Assembly: GCA_022376515.1 (NCBI GenBank)
Contig: WTXI01000139.1
Span: forward strand, 1-64,000
Reading direction: 5' to 3'
Length of the DNA: 64,000 nucleotides
From: Lactifluus volemus
Taxonomy: Eukaryota; Basidiomycota; Agaricomycetes; Russulales; Russulaceae
The notes beneath the pieces were generated by a model. That model was not told the DNA's origin. It worked only from the letters and a program-made list of their open reading frames with translations, and ran no database searches. Shown piece after piece: positions 55,216-64,000 of this stretch; within the stretch, counting starts at the first letter, position 1, and each line of letters opens with the position of its first letter. The position numbers and the translations under genes are program-made.

Positions 55216-55936
55216 CATAGCCAGTTTATTTTACATGTCACGTGGTTCAGGATCGTGAAGTTGAATTGTAATTTTGCACTAAACAATCGTTGGGAACCCT
55301 GCTTGCTCCTCTAACATTTCGAGTTCTGCCGATACTGGTCACAGCCGAGGACCTCTTCCTCGGTGGCCCTCTTCCTCATTATCAATCCACAAATTTATTT
55401 TTTTTACTTTTTCGCGCAGAGGAGAAAGCAGACCGTCAGAGTCTTCGGCCCAGGAGAGGAAATCGCAACTCATTCCCAAAATACCATTTTAGAAAGCATG
55501 GATTATGACAACAGCTGAGACCACACATCATAAATCAATTGTCCTCCGAATTACATCTGGCTAGGTAACAAAGAATATCGACAGCACGTAGTGATCTAGT
55601 TGATGATCATGATTGCTAGAGCCTCCAGAGGTGCGGAGGTGCCAAGGTTGACCGTGAGCACAAGCATGACATCCTTCATCTTCGCAGTGATGTCCACAAC
55701 CGATAGGCAGGGATGGCACACAATGTGAATGTGAAATGGGCAAGCATGTAGATTGACCGCGGTATCGTGGCTGAGGCCATTTTGCGTCATCAATCAATTT
55801 TGTTCTCACCCCCCTGAAAAGTCGCCGTCAGTCAAAAAAAATGGGGGTTTGGGGGGGAAAGGAAAAAAAAACACGCACCTGATCATTTCTAAAGGCGTAA
55901 GGAGACACATAACACTCCTCTCAACTGAAAGAGCGC
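55216..55936. other. Spacer, no gene seen
   Basis: No family-like frame. Mixed sequence with an A/G homopolymer patch at 55835-55870, ending where the questin oxidase copy 3 fragment begins. Confidence 0.4.
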
Positions 55937-57025
55937 GTTATGTTGGGGCTCTAGTAACCTGCTAGTCAACATTGACGTCCGGCGTCAGGCCTCGCATGTG
56001 CTGCAGTCCACAAGAGCGGACCGACCGTGATAGTGCCGCATTCGTTCTTTGCTAAGCCTGCGGATCCCGGCCTCATGGCGTGCCTGACATCCAAGCTCTC
56101 GATCTTACGGGTTGCCACCCCAGCTTTCGATGATAAAAGGCCGACGTTCGCATTTCATCGTCGGATTCGTGACAAGTTCAAACGTAGTGCCCTTGATGTT
56201 GATTCTTCTAAGCCTGAGGACACCAAGTATATCACTGTTTTGACAAATTCAGGTGACGCGATCGTCACGCTTGTCAGCGAATGGGCAGATCAGTGGATGC
56301 AAGGTACACATAGCCATGAACAAATTGAGAAGAGACTCGAGGGAATGGTAGAAGAGGTCGTGTGGGGAAATGTCATCTGGTTCGGGATCGGAGGTTGGCA
56401 GGCACGCGGCAATGGTGATCGTTCATTCAATGCGGACTTTTTCGTGTGGGTATAGTCATCCCTTCATCTGTAACCTTTCGTGCTAATCCAAAGTAGCGCT
56501 CACCTCGTCACGTCTGCAATCTTCCTACTCACTCTCGTGCTCCCTTCTGAGCGCCCTTATCCTCTCGTTCCCCTCGCGAGCCGTCTCACGCTTCTCAAAG
56601 CATACCTCGCGACATGCGCAGCCTGGTACATTTCACGAGGGAATTCGCCTCTCCCAATCAAGGAATTCTATGCTGCTACCCATGACCGGCTCAGTGCCCC
56701 TCCAGCAACGCCGGCCCCGCCCTCAGCTCCGCGTAAGCCCCTCAGCGCCCCCGGTGGTCCATGGGAGCGTATCATCGCGAACACCATTGCGCATCCGGAC
56801 GATCACCTATGCAAGGCCGTGCGCTCATTTGTTGCGTTTGCCATGCGTTGGGGTGGACGACCCGCGGACTATTATGCAGGCGGAGGCGACGACGGGTTGG
56901 AGGGCCGCGAAGTGCTTGACGGCACGCTCTTTTCCCGCGTTGCGAGCCTGACCCTCGATCAACTTGGCTGGGCGCACGAGTCGGGCAAGAATCTCGGCGA
57001 GTGGAATCATGATGGAGTAGTCTGA
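55937..57025 (+). pseudogene. Questin oxidase-like copy 3, 5'-truncated (exons 4-5 only)
   Basis: Homology to copies 2 and 4 begins inside intron 3 (GTTATGTTGGGGCTCTAGTAAC at 55938) and runs through exon 4 (55990-56445) and exon 5 (56494-57025). Exons 1-3, with the HPFIHLAYG motif, are missing. GTC TGA replaces GTC TGG near the end, giving an earlier stop than copy 2. The remaining coding sequence is otherwise open, so truncation is recent. Confidence 0.82.
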
Positions 57026-57980
57026 TCAAACGATGACGAAGTGACGAACAGTGCGTATCTCTAACGTTTATATGCGACCCATTACTTTTTATAGTGTTTT
57101 CTCACCGCACAAATGCGACGTGTACGAGAGTTGACCTATCGTCCGAGTCGGAGCCTGTTGATTAACTAGTTTGACTGTTGTCGTAGCTGTATTTTTGTAC
57201 TAGTAGTAACCAGATATATATAGTAAGAAGGATTTTGTGACTGTTGGGCTATCTGTTGAACTCGAAGCAGCATAGCTGTTGATTTTTTTTCCCAGGCAAT
57301 TGGTGCTTTTCGACTCGCAATGGTGGCACTGGCACCTGAGTAAGACCAGACATCACGGTTATAAAAAACACTCCATCCAGCTGCCGTCAGGTGAGCCGCC
57401 AATCTCTAGTTTCAGGTTTCGTGAAGTTATCATCCCTGAGCATATGCTAGCAGTAGGCGCTTTCGATGATGATGTCGACTACCAGTGCTATAAATTTTCC
57501 TTGATACTTGATAAATGGGGACTTTCCGAGTCAAGCTACAGTACTAGGGAAATGCCGACGTTGTCGTCGGCCACCTTGCTCTCAGATACTGGAGGTTGGA
57601 AGTAGCGTAATATATTTCAACAGTCTGCAGACTCGGGTATATATAGAGAGTGTGAGCGAGACGTCCAATATAACGAAAATATTTATTTGTAGATCAACAT
57701 ACGGATTGGCTGGGAGTACAGAACAGCCAGTTTAGTAGTGACTGTCAACGCACTAATCCGAGTTCGAGTCCGCTATAGATGTTCAAAGTCAAACGAATAG
57801 AATCAGTGTCTTTCAAACGCTATTCGCCAGTCTGGAGCCTCAGACTGTTCTGCAGAATATGAAGAATAAAGAAGCTTGAAAAAACTGAGTTTACAGCAAT
57901 ATCGGTTATTGAAGCGTCTTGAATAACGGATACAGTACAGGTTGCGATTGCTTCATTGCTGAGACCTTGATAGATGGTAT
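57026..57980. repeat. Array repeat block R, copy 3, with duplicated 3' flank
   Basis: Near-identical to 50960-51790, including the flank after the questin oxidase stop. A stretch at 57448-57520 is also found at 62000-62060 (TTTTCCTTGATACTTGATAAATG versus TTTTCTCCTTGATGCTTGATAAATG). Confidence 0.75.
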
Positions 57981-58339
57981 TAATATTTGTGAAGTACAGT
58001 ATATGAACCAGGTCTCTTCAAGCCAGCCCAGCGAGGACATTCAATCGTAGTTAGGTCAGATTTATGACTAATCGGAACCAGTTCGGAGATATTCGGACAC
58101 GGATGCCCGCTCTTGGTTTCAGTCGCCTGTTCTCGATCCCATTCACTGTAACAACCTGAACTTACAGTAACGTACTGAACAATTGGTACTGAACCGACGA
58201 AGGCTTCTTCTCGTATTACCACTGCCAAAGCCGTCTATTTACGATAATCGAGCGTCTCAGACCACGACCAATGTCAAATGACGCCACTACTCACACCGTG
58301 ACAGAACGTTGCACTTGACGCCTCCGACACCGGCCTCAC

Positions 58340-58930
58340 CAAACGAACTTCCTAACTTTTGGGCATGAGAGGCATCTCTTATGTGGCTGTCATCCACGAC
58401 TACCCTTGCCGTACTCAGCTATGACCCGAATCTAGCCTTCCTTTTTGACTATCTTCAGGACAACTCCCGTACCTCCGAGTCCCCAAGAGAACCGAGGCAC
58501 TTGGAGCATTTCATATTTGCTCCCGAGTACAATTACGCCCTGACTTCCAAGCCGACGGGTGCTGCTCCACCTTCTCGCAACATAGCCTTTCATTCACTGG
58601 CTTCTCGCCTATGAATTTGAGTTTGGAATCCTGGCCAGGGGGCAGGTGCAAGACCACGACCGTTCAAATTTCCCAGCCAGCTGACCTACTGCCACTTTCA
58701 GGTCTAGCACAAGCTGCAGTGCACAAACCAGATCAGATTGAGCTCATTTCCCCTTCCTATTTTACTAAATTAGAGCTACTAGACGGCGACAACAATCTTC
58801 TATCCAGCATCATGTCTGCCCTTTCTCTCTCTGAGTCTGGTAACAGTCAGACGCTCGCTTCTGAAAGGCGTCCTCTTTCGAACGCCGTTTGCCGGTGTGG
58901 AGCTTTAGGCTGTCCTGCAGAATATGAAGA
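58340..58930 (+). pseudogene. Decayed questin oxidase-like remnant related to copy 1
   Basis: Pieces of intron 2 (GCATCTCTTATGTGGCTGTC), exon 3 (NLAFLFDYLQDNSR, HLEHFIFAPEYNYAL, AYEFEFGILA), intron 3 and exon 4 start (GLAQAAVHKPDQIELISPSYF, LDGDNNLLSSIMSALSLSES). It then breaks off at ERRPL into block R sequence (58876 on). Closest to copy 1 rather than copies 2-4. Confidence 0.75.
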
Positions 58931-59136
58931 ATAAGAAGCTGAATTTATTAATAATCTCGGATATTGAAGCATCTTGAAGCTCTTCAATAACGGATGCCCA
59001 GTCTCGGTTTCAGTTGCCTGTTCTCGATCTCATCTACTGTAATATCCTTGAACTTACAGTCTGATCCGACGAACAGTCAAACCCGTCTATAACAGCAATC
59101 GGACATCTACGGTGTGCGTCACCCGGTCAATGTCAC

Positions 59137-59290
59137 ATGGCGCCACTTCAAAGTCAGCACGTGTTGGCCATATATGCACTTGACACCTCACCAGAGCTCG
59201 TCAACGATGCGCTCTCGGGCCTCTCACCGAAAAAAAAAAAGAAGCTTACCGAACATTGGCGCTCTCACCGATTGACGACAATGTCAACGC
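59137..59290 (+). pseudogene. Questin oxidase-like exon 2 relic
   Basis: QHVLAIYALDTSPELVNDAL and a LTEH remnant preserve part of exon 2, followed by unrelated sequence. Sister of the remnant at 46400. Confidence 0.6.
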
Positions 59291-59578
59291 ATCACTTTGA
59301 ACGCTGTTATATAGCGCTCATTCTATCTCGTGATCTTATTGTCACGATAGTATTGCTCAACAAATACAATAAACTAAATTGTCTTCTGCTTCTACATCCT
59401 ACCCGCGCTCGCTACGATGCTAACCAGAAAACCGTTTTGCACCAGTGCCGATCTCAGCCTCGGAGCAAGTGGTCCGCGACACGAATGGGTTGTAACGTCC
59501 GAGCGCAACTGAGCCCATCAACTTTCGTGTCGTTGAAGAAGACTCTACTATCATGCTGAGACACGGGATAGAGCGAAA

Positions 59579-59620
59579 TGACGTCACCTCATCCCTGCTG
59601 TGGTCAGTCCAGCTTATAAA
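59579..59620 (+). promoter_or_regulatory. CRE palindrome and TATA box of questin oxidase copy 4
   Basis: TGACGTCA at 59579-59586 and TATAAA at 59615-59620, 37 bases before the ATG at 59657, as for copy 2. Confidence 0.6.
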
Positions 59621-59656
59621 CTCGCTTAGAGGACTCGACCTTTCACCCATCTTTCC

Positions 59657-61480
59657 ATGGTTTCTCAGGAAAAAGGCAGGGAAGACTCTGATTTGCTCGA
59701 CCGACTCTATCCCGTCCCACTCTCGACTGGAGTTGTGTCTCTACCTGGTCCTACAGATGCTAGCGCTCGAGCCCTTTTAAATGTACTTCTCCACAACCGC
59801 GAGCACTATCATATCTTTTATAACTACAGAGGGTTCCAAAAGTATGTGTGCAAGCATCATCTTATGATAGAGAGTAACCGTTTTCAAGTCATGTAACACA
59901 CCATGTGTTAGCTATCTATGGCCTCGGGGCGTCGCCGGAAATCATTGAGGATGCCTATCGCACAACGCGCGACCATCTTAAGCCTGCATTTAGAAGCCCC
60001 GAACCTATCACGGACCAAAACTTTACCAAGCATCTCGGTGATGCTCAGTGAGTGGTCTTTATGGAATAGTCTAATCAGCATTTGATGGTCTGTGTGTTGC
60101 GACGACTCTTCCCTTACCGCACTTCAGGTACTATTCCGCATTCCTCGATTACTTTTCTGAATATCTTCGCGATCACGCACCGAATGAAGCATTCGAGCGT
60201 TTCGTCTTGTCGTCTCCGTACAATTTCGACCCCGATCTTCCAGTACAAGACATAAATGACGCTGAAAAAGAGGAAAATAAGCATCCGGAGATGCTGAATA
60301 GGTTCATGGCGGGCATCTCACATCCTTTGATTCACCTCGCTTATGGCATCGAATTTGGGCTGCCGGGCCAAGTGGCAGAAGGTTTGTTATGTTGGGACTC
60401 TGGTAACTTGCGAGTCAACATTGACGTCCGGCATCAGGCCTCGCATGTGCTGCGGTCCACAAGAGCGGACCGACTGTGATAGTGCCGCATTCGTTCTTTG
60501 CTAAGCCGGCGGATCCCGGCCTCATAGCGAGTCTGACATCCAAGCTCTCGATCTTACGGGTTGCCACCCCAGCTTTCCAAGATAAAAGGCCAACGTTCGC
60601 ATTTCATCGTCGGATTCGTGACAAGTTCAATCGTAGTGCCCTTGATGTTGATTCTTCTGAGCCTGCGGATACCAAGTATATCGCTGTTTTGACGAATTCA
60701 GGTGACGCGATCGTCACGCTTGTCAGCGAATGGGCAGATCAGTGGCTGCAAGGTACACATAGCCATGAACAATTTGAGAAGAGACTCGAGGGAATGGTAG
60801 AAGAGGTCGTGTGGGGAAATGTCATCTGGTTCGGGGTGGGAGGTTTGCAGTCACGCGGCAACGATCGTTCATTCAATGCGGACTTTTTCGTGTGGGTATA
60901 ATCACCCCTTCATCTGTAACCTTTCGTACTAATCCAAAGTATTAATAGCGTTCACCTTGTCACCTCTTCAATCTTCCTGCTCACTCTCGTGCTCCCTTCT
61001 GAGCATCCTTATCCTCTCGTTCCCCTCGCGAGCCGTCTCACGCTTCTCAAAGCATACCTCGCAACATGCGCAGCCTGGTACATTTCACGAGGGAACTCGT
61101 CTCTCCCAATCAAAGAATTCTATGCTGCTACCCATGACCGGCTCACTGCCCCTCCAGCAACGCCGGCCCCGCCCTCAGCTCCGCGTAAGCCCCTCAGCGC
61201 TCCCGGTGGTCCATGGGAGCGTATCATCGCGAACGCCATTGCGCATCCGGACGATCACCTATGCAAGGCCGTGCGCTCGTTCGCCACGTTCGCTACGCGT
61301 TGGGGTAGTCGACCCGCGGACTATTATGCAGGTGGAGGCGACGACGGATTAGAGGGCCGCGAAACGCTAGATGGCACGCTCTTTTCCCGCGTTGCGAGCC
61401 TGACCCTCGATCGACTTGGGTGGGCACACGAGTCGGGCAAGGATCTCGGCCAGTGGGATCACGATGGAGTATCCTGGTAA
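59657..61480 (+). CDS. Questin oxidase-like protein, copy 4
   Basis: Exons 59657-59841, 59889-60047, 60128-60381, 60438-60891 and 60940-61480 give 530 residues; the last acceptor may instead be the TAG at 60948, also in frame. Family blocks are as in copy 2: HHVLAIYGLGASPEIIEDAY, YYSAFLDYFSEYL, HPEMLNRFMAGISHPLIHLAYG, RPTFAFHRRIRDKF, VHLVTSSIFLLTLVLPSE. It stops sixteen codons earlier than copy 2 because GTC TGG TCA is replaced by TCC TGG TAA. Intact and probably functional; substrate unknown. Confidence 0.87.
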
Positions 61481-62121
61481 AACGATGATGAGTGATGAAC
61501 AGTGCGCGTCTGAAGCTGCCATCCATTACTTTTTAGAATGATTTCTCACCGCCCAAATTCGACGTATACAGAGTTGACCTGTCGTCCGAGTTGGTGCCTG
61601 TCAATTAACTAGTCTGACCGTGTCGCTGTATTTTTGCTCTAGTAGTAACCAGATTTATACATGAAGCATTTCCGTGACTGTTAAGGCTACCTGCTGAGCT
61701 TGCGGCAGCATGGCTGTGATCTTTATTTTTTCCAGGCAACTGGCGCTTACCGCACTCTAAGATTTTCTCACGGGCGTGAACCCACTTTGCGAGCATCGTC
61801 GCTACAGTATGTGTTTCTTCTTTTGACTTTTTGGCTTTTGGCTTTTGGCTTTTTGGTTTCCTTTGTCTTGACACTCAAGCTTTGCAACCTTTTTTTTTTC
61901 CACTTTCTTTTCTTTTTCTTTCTCCGTAGCACCTTTCCAGAGGTTGACTCTAAACAGCCTGCTTTACTTATTTGTCCGAATTAGCACTGGCGCAGGCCAC
62001 ACAGCTGCTCACTTGTACTTCGATATTTTCTCCTTGATGCTTGATAAATGCAGGTTTCCCAAGTCAAGCTATAGTACTAGACTATGCGAGAGCCGCGATG
62101 GCGAATGGACCATCAAGGTGG
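61481..62121. other. Flank of copy 4, low-complexity tract
   Basis: Begins with diverged 3' flank of the questin oxidase unit. Contains a CTTTTGG-type tract at 61820-61862 and T-rich tracts to 61920. No gene seen. Confidence 0.45.
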
Positions 62122-62216
62122 GGAAACTGGCCAGAGGCCGGGCCGCCAACCACTCAATATAAAGAAGGCTCTGAGAAGCACACCGCTGTTCATTTGGGTA
62201 CAGACAAAAATATTTT

Positions 62217-62303
62217 CCTTCAGACTGGAATCGAACCAGCAACCTTGGGATATCACAGATGCCCTGTTATAGTCCCATGCTCTTCCAGTTGAGCTACCAA
62301 AGG
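62217..62303 (-). tRNA. tRNA-Tyr-like unit, anticodon AUA, damaged acceptor
   Basis: Counterpart of 37505-37591. The acceptor 3' strand reads TCTGAAGG, breaking one pair; otherwise the intron and arms are the same. Probably a pseudogene. Confidence 0.5.
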
Positions 62304-62494
62304 TTGACTGTCAATACAGTGGTATGAAGGATGAACAAGATGCATGTGGTAAAAATTACCTATTGTAATGACTTGGAAGAATAGGAGACAAAAAGGGTGC
62401 ATCAATCAACAGTTCATACTCCTCACCGACAGCACTGGCAATTTGTACCGAAAACAAAAATGACGATGGTCCATTTGAACAGAGAAAACAATTT

Positions 62495-62581
62495 CCTTCG
62501 GACTGGAGTTGAACCAGAAACCTTGGGATACCACAGATGTTCTGTTATAGTCCCATGCTCTTCCAGTTGAGCTACCGAAGG
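62495..62581 (-). tRNA. tRNA-Tyr-like unit, anticodon AUA, 15-base intron
   Basis: Counterpart of 37783-37869, with perfect acceptor CCTTCGG/CCGAAGG and a more standard D loop (AACTGGAA). Intron CAGAACATCTGTGGT. Confidence 0.55.
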
Positions 62582-63000
62582 TTAACTGCCATTCCAGTGG
62601 CAGGAGTGATGACTTCTATGTTTCGCACGTGACTCACGTATGGTCGAGGCGTTGAGCTGTCCTAACCTTATTGTTGCTCCATCAAAGTCTTATACAGATT
62701 GCTTACTATTGCATATTAAAACAAACCGAGTACAACAACGCCTGTTGCACAGAATGATATGTGAATCACGGTGCTCGTATTCGCATGGTTCGATGATGTT
62801 CTCGATGACGGTGTTGGATCGAGAACCAAAGGGGGAGACGTGGTCGTTGGCACGGAAGAAGTAATGATAGACCCAGAAGGTATGCTGGAAGGTTTTGGCG
62901 CGGATGAAGTAGGCGACGGGGATGGTATCGCCGAGCTACTTGATGACGTAGATGAAGCAGATGCGGGACCGCCGCCCCCTTGCACGAGTAATAGCTGCAC

Positions 63001-63437
63001 CGTTTCTCCAAGTAATCTCCAAAGCTCGTCGAGCAAACGACTGTGGCAACGAGGCGCAAGGCGCGAGTGGGGATGGTCCTGTCTGTCCTGTCGGACCTAA
63101 GTTAAGATACACTGCCGGGTGGTCGGAGAGGCGACATAAGGCTGCTTGCTCATCGGAAAATGTGATGACACGACCATGGACGGAGGGAACGAAGGTCTCG
63201 TTGGGAAGTGCTCTCGACGACGGTTTGACCCGTAGTCGTGTGCTGGCAGCCTGGCACGCTTTGTCAGAACTTGGGCTCAAGCGAGTGTCTCTCTATCTGC
63301 CCAGATCCAACATCCAACCAAAGCAACTGGGATATTTTTCTGATAGCCACATACATAGGTCGAAGAGATGTCTCATAGTTCGGTCTGATTTGTCACGCTG
63401 CGCAAATGCTCATCGTCAGTCTCAACTGTACCTGGCC
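63001..63437. repeat. Repeat block A, second copy
   Basis: Matches 37008-37427 and ends at the same CTGGCCAG at which block B begins in the first copy. Confidence 0.8.
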
Positions 63438-64000
63438 AGTAGGCGTGTTCAACGCGCGACCAGTGTGCCCTCGGAAACCCCCCCCCCCCCCCGAAATGTT
63501 TTTCAACGTTTGGTCCCCGGGCGCCTCAGTTCTGTGGGGGCGGCAGGGCTCTGGAGATCTGTCATTTGGCCAGGGCTTCAGCTGACAAGTTTGGAGACCA
63601 AGCTCAACGAAGAAAATGCGACTCGGACAGTGAGGACCAATGACGCCAGTTTTGGCCCGGACTTCCATAAGGTAGTCGGTGGCTTTTGTGAAAGATCTGT
63701 GCTATAACATCGCCCTCAAGCCTCAGGCGAGGAACCTATCATTTCGGGGCTTTCACGAGTTCATGTGGATGTGGGTTCTTAGTGGCAGTCAACGGAACGG
63801 CTGATAACCCCATCATTTTGCATACATGATTCGGTCTGGGAAGTATCAGTCATGAAAGGCATTTCGTATAACTTCAACTGCAGCCAAAGGACAAAGATAG
63901 TAGTGGAGACAGTAATGGGGAAAGTGACAGCAAACATAATGCTGGATAGAGTAACGTGGGGTAACTGAGGCCAGGAAGACGACCAATAAAAGGATGGTAC
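63438..64000. other. Right end, no gene seen
   Basis: Contains a run of 15 C at 63478-63492 and no recognised family. Homopolymer length here should not be trusted. Confidence 0.4.

Larger units (their letters stand above)
62122..63000. repeat. Repeat block B, second copy
   Basis: Matches 37428-38283, including both tRNA-Tyr-like units and the tail of the GPI-protein gene (62716-63000, minus strand, with serine-rich tail and CATGVVVLGLF end). At 63000 it switches to block A instead of continuing into that gene. Confidence 0.8.

Noticed and set aside
42166..61480. Secondary-metabolite gene cluster
   Set aside because: Only questin-oxidase-like genes are present; no synthase, transporter or regulator was found, so cluster status is not supported.
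62952..63707. Plus-strand frame of 251 codons
   Set aside because: Spans the junction of repeat blocks B and A and a poly-C run; no family resemblance and not conserved in the first copy.
1..64000. CRISPR arrays, bacterial operons, prophage
   Set aside because: No regularly spaced short direct repeats. Spliced genes and fungal families throughout make a prokaryotic source implausible.

Overview
The window is nuclear DNA from a filamentous basidiomycete, most likely an Agaricomycete. Genes carry short GT-AG introns of about 45-75 bases. The accessory content fits that group: F-box/LRR paralogues, a Crinkler protein, NACHT-type remnants, Tad-like LINE pieces and questin-oxidase-like genes. The left half is mostly housekeeping genes interrupted by repeats; the right half (about 36-64 kb) is a duplication-rich accessory region.

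Layout. 1-1.1 kb: 3' end of the CAD-type pyrimidine gene (aspartate carbamoyltransferase part), damaged by small deletions. 1.9-5.8 kb: two related small orphan proteins flanking a TA-flanked terminal-inverted-repeat element with a purine-rich interior. 6.4-14.1 kb: an X-domain J-protein, the DNA-break protein NBS1 and EMC8. 14.4-21.6 kb: two LINE insertions with exact 14-base target-site duplications, two F-box paralogues and a possible PD-(D/E)XK-like orphan. 22.6-27.9 kb: a protein with four dsRBD-like modules, a PhyH dioxygenase and a SAP-like basic nuclear protein. 28.4-36.2 kb: pseudogenes (NACHT-type N-terminus, GH3 beta-glucosidase), a third LINE insertion, and inverted copies of the orphan and F-box genes. 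37.0-38.8 kb: tRNA-Tyr-like repeats and a broken GPI-anchored protein gene. 39.4-41.9 kb: a HAD phosphatase and a divergent F-box-like gene.

42.2-61.5 kb is an expanded array of questin-oxidase-like (PF14027) genes: three that splice into complete 530-544 residue proteins, one 5'-truncated copy, and several decayed remnants. Between copies lie two tiny three-exon genes, found by splicing by eye, that encode secreted precursors with dibasic KR sites and a shared nine-residue C-terminal peptide. They have near-identical introns and a shared promoter, and part of that promoter recurs upstream of questin oxidase copy 2. A complete Crinkler gene (ubiquitin-like header, P-loop NTPase, nuclease-like C-terminus) sits between copies 2 and 3. 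From 62.1 to 63.4 kb the tRNA-like repeat block from 37-38 kb returns in permuted order.

All exon models are manual, from splice signals, reading frame and family resemblance. No alignment, expression or database search was run.
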